Source: G963665925 sp963676345 (GTDB taxonomy: Bacteria > Bacillota > Clostridia > Peptostreptococcales > Acidaminobacteraceae). Taken from it: a stretch of DNA of 64,000 bases. Below the pieces are notes generated by a model. It saw only the letters and a program-made list of their open reading frames with translations. It made no database searches and had not been told where the DNA came from. Each line of letters starts with the position of its first letter. The first letter of the stretch is position 1. The stretch covers positions 62,001 to 126,000 of the forward strand of contig CAXXTS010000005.1 of the NCBI GenBank assembly GCA_963676345.2, given 5' to 3'. Shown here one piece after another: positions 17,496 through 25,341 of this stretch. Made by a program: the position numbers and the translations under genes.

Positions 17496-18597
17496 CTAGT
17501 TTGCTTCGTCTATTGTAACGTTAACACCATCAGTTAGATGTTCATTCCAGATACGACAATCATCTCACCTTCGTTTACACCGTCTATACGAACCAGCATA
17601 CCTGAAATATTATGTGGTGTTACAGTGCGTTTGAAAGCACGTTGCCCATCGGTAACATACACGAAGTCTTCACCTTCTGAAAGAAGAGACTGGATAGGAA
17701 TCCAGATCCCGGACTGTTGTCCGACTTCGATGTCAGCTTCTGCAATAGCACCCAGGTGGTAGTTGGTATCGTAGACAGTGATCTCAGCCATATAGGTTCG
17801 CGTGGCTTGATCCGGGGCCTCGTCAATTTGTGTAACTGTACCCGTTGCACTTTGGCCATCGATGGTGATGTGAGCATTACTTCCTATTGAAATATCATTT
17901 AGGTTTTTCTGAGGGATTCCGACTTTAATAACTTGAGTTTCGCTACGCTGTGCAGCAACAGGGTAGCCCTGAGGGATAAGTTCCCCTCTTCATATAGTAC
18001 TTTTATAATTGTGCCATCAGCTTGAGCATAAATATTTGCATCATCAAGCAAGGCGCTTTTAAAGCTGAGATCAGCCTGAGCTGCGTTAAGCTGTGTAAGG
18101 GCCTGATTGTAAGTTGCTTCAGAAACTTCAGTTTTCAGTCTGACTTGATCTAGCTTATCTTGTGAAATGCTACCAGCTGCGTATAGTGTCTCCATGCTTT
18201 CGAGTAAGTTTGTGTCATAGTCTAAAGCTTCTTTTGCTTTCGTTATGCTGAGTTGTGCTGCTGCGTGATTTGCTTTTGCAGCGTCAGCTTGAAATCTGAG
18301 ATCTTGAATATCCAACTTGGCAATCAAGTCTCCCTTTGAAACAGTTTGTCCATCTTCTACATAAATTTCTGCAAGTCGACCACTGGATTTAAAGCTATAC
18401 TCAATCTGGTCTTTAGCATCAACAATACCAATATAATGCTGCGTGATTGGCTGTGATACTTGACTGAGTGTTTGAACATCTATCGATCGTACTGGCCCGT
18501 TTGATTCAGCGGCCTTTGCAGTAGAGCATCCAGTTGTGCCTAGTGCAAGTACTGCACATAATCCAATAATGCCAATGAGTTTGTTGTAATGTTTCAT
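17496..18597 (-). pseudogene. RND efflux adaptor lipoprotein with two frameshifts
   Basis: The start is at 18597. A signal with lipobox LGTTGC makes it a lipoprotein, followed by lipoyl and coiled-coil domains (GRLAEIYVEDGQTVSKGDLIAKLD). One G is missing at 17983-17986; restoring it gives GELIPQGYPVAAQRSETQVIK and joins directly to the beta-barrel part (MAEITVYDTNYHLGAIAEADIEVG). One A is missing near 17539; restoring it turns a premature stop after GMN into NLTDGVNVTIDEAN with a stop at 17496. The repaired protein is about 366 residues, normal for the family. Both errors are single-base deletions. A lipoprotein adaptor is how Gram-positive RND systems are built. Confidence 0.87.
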
Positions 18598-18616
18598 ATT
18601 GTTCCTCCTAGACTTA

Positions 18617-18644
18617 TTATACTAAAAAAGTAATTTTAGTATAA
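18617..18644. promoter_or_regulatory. TetR operator before the efflux operon
   Basis: Perfect inverted repeat, arms TTATACTAAAA and TTTTAGTATAA with a 6-bp centre, just upstream of the adaptor gene ribosome site. Its core TATACTA-N12-TAGTATA recurs with identical spacing before the tetR gene at 19265-19290. A TATAAT-like -10 lies in one arm, so binding should block transcription. Confidence 0.75.
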
Positions 18645-18724
18645 ATTGACCCGAAAAAAGTGCCCTTAACAGGGCTGATTTTCTCTGATTATAACACCTT
18701 CCATTATAACGATGAGTGCATTTT

Positions 18725-19245
18725 TTAAGTTGTGTGCATTTCTTCAGGTGTGTCAGATGTGTCGATGAATTCTTCTCTAACAATCCGTTGCAGTCGTGTA
18801 AAGAACTCAATATCGATATCTTTTCTGACAAATCCCGCATCAAGTCCGCGTTGATAGAGTTTAATGAGCGCTTCGGTCATGCGTTCTTCTCGTACTCTAT
18901 ATTCCTCTGAGAAACTCGGGTATTGAATGCGTAGTTCCCTTATGGTCTCAAAGTTAAATCGTCCAAATATCTGCGGAACAAGGTCTACGAGTGCGTACAT
19001 AGCAGTACGCGGATTTTCAGATATCGTAGAGTGTTCTACGGCTGCAATGTACTCATCTTGAACATTTAAGACTGCCGATGAAATCAATGCTTCTTTGCTG
19101 CCACAATTTTGTAAAGTGTGTTTTTAGCTACGCCAGAAAGTTTAGCTAGATCATCCATATTCCAGCCTTTATGACCATACTTATTCAGAAGGACCCAAAC
19201 GTTATCGCATATTCTTTTTTCAACGACTTCATTACCAGCTTTCAT
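18725..19245 (-). pseudogene. TetR-family regulator with one frameshift
   Basis: It starts at ATG 19245, eight bases after AGGAG. The N-terminal helix-turn-helix (WNMDDLAKLSGVAKNTLYKIV) is typical of TetR. The frame breaks at 19101-19102, where a single G (minus strand) is missing: adding it gives KIVGSKEALISSAVLNVQDE, the classical TetR junction of helix 3 and 4, and continues to the stop at 18725. The repaired protein is about 173 residues, slightly short for the family. It is upstream of the RND adaptor and pump genes on the same strand, and the two shared operators make it their likely repressor. Confidence 0.85.
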
Positions 19246-19264
19246 ATCTCACGCTCCTTATTTC

Positions 19265-19290
19265 TATACTAGTTTAACCAAAGTAGTATA
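19265..19290. promoter_or_regulatory. TetR operator before tetR (autoregulation)
   Basis: TATACTA (19265-19271), 12 bp, TAGTATA (19284-19290), 20 bp upstream of the tetR start. It has the same arms and spacing as the site before the efflux adaptor. Confidence 0.72.
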
Positions 19291-19926
19291 AAAAGTCTAG
19301 TGATTTTTTAATTTTTAATTTTTTTAAGACTTTCATAATAACTTGATTGTTTAAAGTCTCTAGAATTATTGTATTTTACACCAGCGAATAAGTAAAGACA
19401 TGACTATATTAATGAAAGGATGCATTTGACATGTATACAAATTTCGAATACAATATATATTGTAAAATTCTATTCTTAATATAAAGCATTTTTCTAATAT
19501 GCATTTCTTTTTCAATTCTGATTATTATATAACCTTTAATTTATGGCATTTTTACCCAAAGCCGGGTTATATCAGAGCACGACTGAGTGTTTTCGGTCGA
19601 GTACTGCATTTAAGTTGCAGTAATGTATCTATGATTTACTTAAAGCTGAACAACTTTAGCACGATATTAAAAGCTACACAGTTATTGTTGTGTTGATTTT
19701 TTACACTCAAAATTCAGCATGATTTTTTTGTGACCTTATTTTCAGAAGGCTTGCTTATACTGGGTTGAAAGTGTTTTACAGACTCAGTTTATCGAGATGC
19801 TTAAAACACATTTATTACTTAGGGTCCCTAAGTTTTTAAAATGGACTAAATGTTTAGATACACGAAATAAATTGCTAACTACATAATTCAAATATATTAA
19901 AGATTATTTAAGGAGGACACGCTTAT
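19291..19926. other. AT-rich gene-free region upstream of the KamA-family gene
   Basis: About 640 bp with no credible gene. It contains two hairpins near the downstream gene: GTGTTTTA (19771-19778) pairing with TAAAACAC (19802-19809), and a perfect palindrome ACTTAGGG-T-CCCTAAGT (19817-19833) followed by a T run. They could form a leader RNA or a repressor site for the KamA-family gene. No known riboswitch was recognised. Confidence 0.45.
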
Positions 19927-21026
19927 ATGTGGAAGAAAGAATGGGGCGAAAATGTCACAACACTCGAAGGCTTAGCGCCGTATCTGCCGGTTAACGATTT
20001 AGACAAGCTTGGGGAGGTCACTAGCAGGCATCCAATGAGCATACCAAAGTACTATTTGGATTTAATAGACAAAGAAGATCCAAATGATCCAATCAGAACA
20101 TTATCTGTTCCTAGCATCATGGAACTGGATATGTCCGGCGATTACGATACATCGGGAGAAGCTGAGAATACAAAGTTTGCAGGGGTTCAGCATAAATACC
20201 ATACAACAATGCTGGTGCTTACAACGAACGCATGCTTTATGTATTGTCGTCATTGTTTTAGAAAGAGACTGGTCGGATATTCTAATGATGAAATCAACAA
20301 TAGGCTAGATAGAACGATTGAGTACTTAAATAAGAATACTGAAGTGAACAATGTTCTTTTAAGCGGTGGCGATTCATTCTGTCTGGATACATCTGTGATT
20401 AAAATGTATCTTGAAAGACTTTCTGAGGTAGAGCATCTTGATTTTGTTCGCTTTGGAACTCGGTCGCTGGTTGTATTTCCACAGCGTATTTATGAAGACA
20501 AGGAACTGCTTGAAGCTCTAAAAGAGACTGGAAAGAAGAAGCGCATCGATATTGTAACACAGTTTAATCACCCCAGAGAGCTGACAGAAGAAGTGCAAAA
20601 AGCAATGCTGGCGCTTAAAGAGGCTGGTGTTACAGTACACAATCAAACGGTGATGCTTAAGGGTGTAAATACAGACCCTAAAGTACTTGGCGAATTACTA
20701 AACAAGCTGGTTCGTTTTGGAATCAATCCTTACTATGTATTCCAGTGTCGGCCAGTTACGGCGGTTAAGAACCATTTCCAAATGCCGCTGGAGCAAACTT
20801 GGAAAATTGCTGAGGAAGCTAAGGCTTACTGTAATGGATTTGGAAAGCGTTTTAAGCTTGCAATGTCCATCCGCGCGGGAAAATTGAAATCATCGGCGTT
20901 GTAGATGGTGAAATGATATTTAGATTCCACCAGGCTAAGTATGCTGAGGACATGGGTAAAATGTTCAAGCGTAAATTAGACCCTAAAGGCAGATGGCTAG
21001 ATCAAGAACTAAATTTCATTGAATAA
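19927..21026 (+). pseudogene. KamA-family radical SAM protein (lysine 2,3-aminomutase-like) with one frameshift
   Basis: The radical SAM cluster motif CFMYCRHC (CxxxCxxC) is near residue 105, preceded by TTNA, as in lysine 2,3-aminomutases. The uninterrupted frame stops at 20904, but one C is missing at 20867-20870: with it the protein continues as AMSHPRGKIEIIGVVDGEMIFRFHQAKY to a stop at 21026, about 366 residues. This is shorter than classical lysine 2,3-aminomutase (about 416). The PLP-lysine segment DAPGGGGK is not obvious; the Lys in HPRGK may hold its place (inference). Substrate may be lysine, glutamate or another amino acid. AAGGAGG precedes the start. Confidence 0.8.
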
Positions 21027-21080
21027 ACTAAAGTAGACGTTTGCTGTACGCGTAAACTGCTGCATATATAGAATAAAATG

Positions 21081-21136
21081 AAAGTGTCTCGTTGGTGCAT
21101 GGATGTGTTTTCCTGCAAAATGAGGCGCTTTTTTTA
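21081..21136 (+). terminator. Rho-independent terminator
   Basis: AAAGTGTCTC (21081-21090) pairs with GAGGCGCTTT (21122-21131) using G-U wobbles, followed by a run of T. It ends the KamA-family transcript. Confidence 0.75.
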
Positions 21137-21284
21137 TTTCTTAAAGAATAAATAACTAAAAATTGTGAAAATTGACGCAATAAAGTCAGACTTAAGCCTT
21201 ATTCTTAGGGTCATCTATCGATTAGAAACCTCTATCAGTGGTATAATATAAGTACAAGGATGTTATAGTAAAGAAGGGATTCTA

Positions 21285-21929
21285 ATGCGTGTTGAGGGTG
21301 GTCCGAATTATACGACGCATTACGGTGGTCAAAGGCATCAATATAGCGATCGAGAACTGGCGCTGAGGGAGAACGCGCAAAGTTCAGCACAGGATGAAGC
21401 GCTTAAAAAACTGGATATTGATGCACTGAGAAAGTTACCGGATAGTGCGAAAACGCAATATGAAAAAAGTGAAGAGAAGCGAATCGATAAACTCGCCCTA
21501 GCAGGCTTTGACAAACTCGACTATGACCAACAGGAAATGGTTAAGTTGCTCGAAGTGATAGAGCGAGATGTTGTCATGCATGAGAAAGCCCATCAAGCTC
21601 AAAGTGGATCTGCGGCTGGGGCGGTGACTTATCAGTACACAATGGGTCCGGACCATAAATACTATAAAACGGGTGGAAATGTAGAGTATAAACTTCCGTA
21701 TGCAGGCACACCTGAAGCTATGATTCGTGCATTTGAAGGACTAAAACGTGTAGCTACAGCTTCTGGTGATGCGTCAGGTCAAGACGTGAGCATGGCTGCA
21801 ATGGCAGAAGCAAAAATAAGTGAAATCAAACAGCAAATAGCAAGTGATCGAGGCAAACTCGCTTATTATGAAGAAATGTTAAAAAATAAAGTTAAAAGCA
21901 AAGAGGCCAAACCGTTAAATTATTCATAA
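21285..21929 (+). CDS. SprA-like putative metalloprotease
   Basis: 214 residues, no signal peptide. The core carries HEKAH (HExxH zinc motif, about residue 98-102) in VVMHEKAHQAQSGSAAGAVTYQYTMGPDHKYYKTGG, then PYAGTPEAMIRAFEGLKRVA and an Ala-rich helical tail. This is the pattern of the SprA-related putative metalloprotease family, usually cytoplasmic and of unknown substrate. The N-terminal 80 residues are charged and helical. A paralogue follows 20 bp downstream, so the two are co-transcribed. Confidence 0.78.
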   Translation: MRVEGGPNYTTHYGGQRHQYSDRELALRENAQSSAQDEALKKLDIDALRKLPDSAKTQYEKSEEKRIDKLALAGFDKLDYDQQEMVKLLEVIERDVVMHEKAHQAQSGSAAGAVTYQYTMGPDHKYYKTGGNVEYKLPYAGTPEAMIRAFEGLKRVATASGDASGQDVSMAAMAEAKISEIKQQIASDRGKLAYYEEMLKNKVKSKEAKPLNYS

Positions 21930-21949
21930 TCTAGTAAGGGTGGAAGGCG

Positions 21950-22540
21950 ATGCGACTCAGTGGTGTAGGGTCTAGTCTATCTCTTATCAACCAGCGATAT
22001 GCACAAAACAACATGCAGGTGGACTCTGGATCAAAAGAAAGTTCAAACTCTCTCCAGAACCAGGAAGAAACAAATGCAGTGACTTCAGAGGTTCAAGCTG
22101 CGCTTGAAGATCCCGAAGTACGCTCACAAATAATGTCCCTTCAAAATGCTGAAGACAAGGTGATTGCACACGAAAATGCACACAAGTCAGTAGGTGGAGA
22201 GTTTGCAGGGGCTGCTTCTTATGGGTATACAACAGGGCCTGATGGAAAACGCTACATCTCAAGTGGTGAAGTTAACATATCGGTTCCAGCAACGGGGGAG
22301 CCGGAGGCGCTCATTCGTGCACTTGAGAGAGTAAAGCAGGCGGCTATGGCACCTGCAGAGCCATCACCACAAGATCAGAGAGTTGCAGCATCCGCTGCTG
22401 CTAAAATTGGAAATTTGAGAGCGGATATTGCAAAACAAAAGGCTATGGAGGCTTATTCTGATGATTCAAACAGTGGCGATGGATCACAAGTAGAATATGG
22501 TGGTACAGCATCTGGATCAGTTTTAGATATACGCATTTAA
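21950..22540 (+). CDS. SprA-like putative metalloprotease, second copy
   Basis: 196 residues, paralogue of the preceding gene. HENAH replaces HEKAH as the zinc motif (about residue 67-71), followed by KSVGGEFAGAASYGYTTGPDGKRYISSGEVNISVPATGEPEALIRALERVKQAA. The N-terminus (first 40 residues) is Ser/Gln/Asn-rich and looks disordered. The ribosome site GGTGGAAGG precedes the ATG. The strongly conserved core between the two copies, against divergent ends, suggests duplicated enzymes with different partners or localisation (inference). Confidence 0.77.
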   Translation: MRLSGVGSSLSLINQRYAQNNMQVDSGSKESSNSLQNQEETNAVTSEVQAALEDPEVRSQIMSLQNAEDKVIAHENAHKSVGGEFAGAASYGYTTGPDGKRYISSGEVNISVPATGEPEALIRALERVKQAAMAPAEPSPQDQRVAASAAAKIGNLRADIAKQKAMEAYSDDSNSGDGSQVEYGGTASGSVLDIRI

Positions 22541-22603
22541 AAAATCGAATCATATAATCAGATAGGTGAACACGGAATGACTATTAGACAATTTGCATAT
22601 AAA

Positions 22604-22648
22604 GCGTAGGCGCATTTCTTTTGACAAGAAGGTGTTTGCGCATTTTTT
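22604..22648 (+). terminator. Rho-independent terminator
   Basis: GCG-GGCGCATTTCTT pairs with AAGAAGGTGTTTGCGC through wobbles, followed by ATTTTTT. It ends the SprA-like pair. Confidence 0.7.
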
Positions 22649-22762
22649 ATGCAAATTTTATGTATAATTTAGGAATATTCATCTTTTAATATTGCTGCTA
22701 ACGGTGTAATGTAGAACAAGTAAGTGATAAAATGATATCAGTCGATAATAAGGGGAGATTAC

Positions 22763-23458
22763 ATGGCGTTAACCTTAGAACATATACATAAGTATTTTGA
22801 AAAATTAAAGGTCATTGAAGATATCAGTTTGCAGGTTGACGAACCGGAAATTGTTGTGATTGTTGGTCCGTCAGGGTGTGGAAAATCCACACTTTTAAAT
22901 ATCGTGGGTGGAATCATACATGCCGATGGTGGTAAGGCAAATAATACATATCAGAGAATTGGGTATGTATTTCAAGAGGATCGTCTGCTTCCATGGCGTA
23001 CTGTGAAGGAGAATATTCAACTGGTTAATGATCATTTTTCAGAAAAAGCGCTTGATGAACTTCTGAGAGCTCTTGAGATTTTGGATTTTAAAAATGCAAA
23101 GCCTGACGAACTCAGTGGTGGAATGCGTCAGCGGGTTGCGATTGCTAGGGCATTTGCTTACGGGCCAGATCTGTTACTCATGGACGAACCGCTCAAATCT
23201 TTAGATTTACAACTTCGCTTTAATGTATTAGAAGTACTTAGAACCGTATGGCAGAGGTATAAATGTGCGATTTTATATGTAACCCATGAAATTGACGAAG
23301 CGCTTATGCTGGGGGACCGAATTTTAGTTTTAGGAAAGAGACCCTCTACGGTGTCACGGGAAATTCGGATTGAAATCCCCAAAGAAAAACGGCAGTTTGG
23401 CTCTAAAGAGCTAGATGCATATAGAGAAACAATTATAGGAGAATTATTTAGCAATTAA
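22763..23458 (+). CDS. ABC transporter ATP-binding protein, NitT/TauT (SsuB/TauB) type
   Basis: 231 residues. Walker A GPSGCGKSTL (about 37-46), Q-loop FQEDRLLPW, signature LSGGMRQRVAIARAF, Walker B DLLLMDEP and the switch His in VTHEIDEAL are all intact. The QEDRLLPWRTVKEN stretch is characteristic of the nitrate/sulfonate/taurine import family. It is the first gene of a three-gene operon with a lipoprotein binding protein and a permease. It energises import of an unidentified small organic or inorganic anion. Confidence 0.9.
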   Translation: MALTLEHIHKYFEKLKVIEDISLQVDEPEIVVIVGPSGCGKSTLLNIVGGIIHADGGKANNTYQRIGYVFQEDRLLPWRTVKENIQLVNDHFSEKALDELLRALEILDFKNAKPDELSGGMRQRVAIARAFAYGPDLLLMDEPLKSLDLQLRFNVLEVLRTVWQRYKCAILYVTHEIDEALMLGDRILVLGKRPSTVSREIRIEIPKEKRQFGSKELDAYRETIIGELFSN

Positions 23459-23473
23459 AGGGAGGACATTAAA

Positions 23474-24559
23474 TTGAAACGATTAACATCATTGCTGGTT
23501 ATACTGATACTTATAATGGGTACCTTAGCTGGGTGCGCATCTAAGGAGCCTGTCAATCAGGATGCAGAACAATTTATTGAAGAAACGGATAACACTGCAC
23601 CGCAAGCTGGTGAAGAGTCGGATTTAGATGCTGGTCAAGCGCCAGCTGAAGAGCCACCAGTTGAACCGATTACGGTTAAAGTTGGCGTGCCAGCCGGTGT
23701 AACTGCAATGACTATGCTGGGTGCCATGCAAGAAAATGAACCAGGGCCAATAACATATGAGTTTGATATCATTCCGACGCCAGATTTGATTGCAGCTAAG
23801 CTTGTGAATAAGGAAGTGGACCTTATGGTACTTCCAACCAATCTAGCGGCGATCCTTTATAATAAAGGCGTCGAGTACAAGCTTGCCGGTCCATCTGTAT
23901 GGGGAACCCTTTACATGGTATCCAGTGAGGAAATTACTGATTGGTCAGAGCTAAAAGGTAAGGAAATATACACAATCGGGCGTGGACTGACACCAGATGT
24001 TATGCTGCGATATCTTCTTGAAAATAATGGTATCAATCCAGATGAAGATGTGACTATAACTTATCTAAGTGGTGCAACAGAACTGGCTCCAACGTTTTTA
24101 TCGGGACGCTCAACGGTCTCTGTAATGCCGGAGCCAATGCTCAGTGCAGTGCTTATGAAGAAGCCTGATGCTCAGATCGCTTTTGACTTCCAGAAGGAAT
24201 GGTCTGAGGTAACAGGGAATGAAGAAAGCTACCCGCAAGCTTCAGTAATGATTTCAAACGATTTTGCAGGGGAACACCCACATGCGGTCAAAGCTATTAT
24301 GGACGAACTAGATAAAAGTGCAAAGTGGATTAACGATGAACCTCAGGCCGCAGGTGAATTTGCAGAAAGCTTAGAAATCGGACTTAAAAAGGCAATTGTT
24401 GAAAATGCGGTGGAAAGATCAAATATACGGTTTGTAGATGCACAGACAGCAAAACCTGAAATCGAAACATATTTGACAGTGCTTTTTGAAGCATCAGAAA
24501 AACTTATCGGAGGCAAGATGCCAAATGAAGATTTTTACTTCTCAGTCCCAGAAAAGTAA
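23474..24559 (+). CDS. ABC transporter substrate-binding lipoprotein, NMT1/SsuA-like
   Basis: 361 residues. Signal peptide with lipobox TLAGC (Cys near residue 21), an acidic, Pro-rich linker to about residue 65, then a periplasmic-binding fold (VKVGVPAGVTAMTMLGAM, DLMVLPTNLAAILYNKGVEYKLAG). The pattern of a first strand followed by a thin AAKLVNKEVDLMVLPTN segment is that of NitT/TauT and thiamine-precursor binding proteins. It captures substrate on the outer face of the membrane for the permease encoded next. The linker length is typical of Gram-positive lipoproteins. Confidence 0.87.
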   Translation: MKRLTSLLVILILIMGTLAGCASKEPVNQDAEQFIEETDNTAPQAGEESDLDAGQAPAEEPPVEPITVKVGVPAGVTAMTMLGAMQENEPGPITYEFDIIPTPDLIAAKLVNKEVDLMVLPTNLAAILYNKGVEYKLAGPSVWGTLYMVSSEEITDWSELKGKEIYTIGRGLTPDVMLRYLLENNGINPDEDVTITYLSGATELAPTFLSGRSTVSVMPEPMLSAVLMKKPDAQIAFDFQKEWSEVTGNEESYPQASVMISNDFAGEHPHAVKAIMDELDKSAKWINDEPQAAGEFAESLEIGLKKAIVENAVERSNIRFVDAQTAKPEIETYLTVLFEASEKLIGGKMPNEDFYFSVPEK

Positions 24560-25277
24560 AGAACGATTATACACAATGATATCAGCGGTGTTTTTGATAT
24601 TGGTATGGGCCGTGCTTGCTCAAGTCGTAGACATGGAGTTGAAGCTGCCTTCGCCTCAAAGGACATTTACTGCAATTGTTACCATTGTGAATAGCAAGTG
24701 GTTCTGGGAGTCAGTCGGATCAACAATAATCAGACTGGTTGAAGTATTCATTATATCGATGGTTGGGGGGAGCCTGCTGGGAATACTGGCAGGTTTTTTC
24801 CCTGCAATTGATTACATACTGAGGCCGGGTATACTCCTAATTCGTTCAACGCCAACGGTTGTGGTTATTCTGCTGGCATTTATATGGATTGGTCAAGAAT
24901 ATGCGCCCCAGCTCGTCGGATTCATGGTTATATTTCCAATCGTTTATTCAAATATTCTTTCGGGTCTTCGAAATGTGGACCGCAAACTCATTGAAATGGG
25001 ACAGCTCTACAAGCTATCCCACTTTAAAATGCTCAGAGATATTTATATTCCTTCGATTGAACCCTACGTTCGTGCAGCAATGAGTTCGGCAATTGGTCTG
25101 AACATGAAAATAATGATTGCAGCTGAAGTCATTTGTCAGCCGAAATTTGGTGTCGGAACCAGACTTCAGCAAGAAAGGATGCTTGCAAACATACCAGAAT
25201 TGATTGCATGGGGGATTATTGCAATCATATTTGTGGGAATTATTGAGCGTCTTGTTTCTAAAATTCGTCCGGCCTAG
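24525..25277 (+). CDS. ABC transporter permease, NitT/TauT type
   Basis: About 250 residues from the ATG at 24525, which overlaps the end of the binding-protein gene by 35 bases and has GGAGG upstream; an in-frame ATG at 24486 is less well placed. Five to six membrane helices are visible (first TMISAVFLILVWAVLAQ). The cytoplasmic coupling loop lies around GLRNVDRKLIEMGQLYKLSHFKMLRDIYIPSIEPY. It forms the transmembrane channel for the ATPase and binding protein upstream. Confidence 0.87.
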   Translation: MKIFTSQSQKSKERLYTMISAVFLILVWAVLAQVVDMELKLPSPQRTFTAIVTIVNSKWFWESVGSTIIRLVEVFIISMVGGSLLGILAGFFPAIDYILRPGILLIRSTPTVVVILLAFIWIGQEYAPQLVGFMVIFPIVYSNILSGLRNVDRKLIEMGQLYKLSHFKMLRDIYIPSIEPYVRAAMSSAIGLNMKIMIAAEVICQPKFGVGTRLQQERMLANIPELIAWGIIAIIFVGIIERLVSKIRPA

Positions 25278-25341
25278 AGATATCGTGAATTAACGATGCT
25301 TACTTAGGGTAATAATTCAGTAGGCAAATGGAGGCGATAAT

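Noticed and set aside
19291..19926. Lysine riboswitch before the KamA-family gene
   Set aside because: The region lacks the lysine-riboswitch core; only simple hairpins are seen.
16932..21026. A truly decayed gene cluster (pseudogenes)
   Set aside because: All breaks are single-base deletions, mostly in homopolymers, and operators are intact; sequencing error is simpler. Kept as an alternative in findings.
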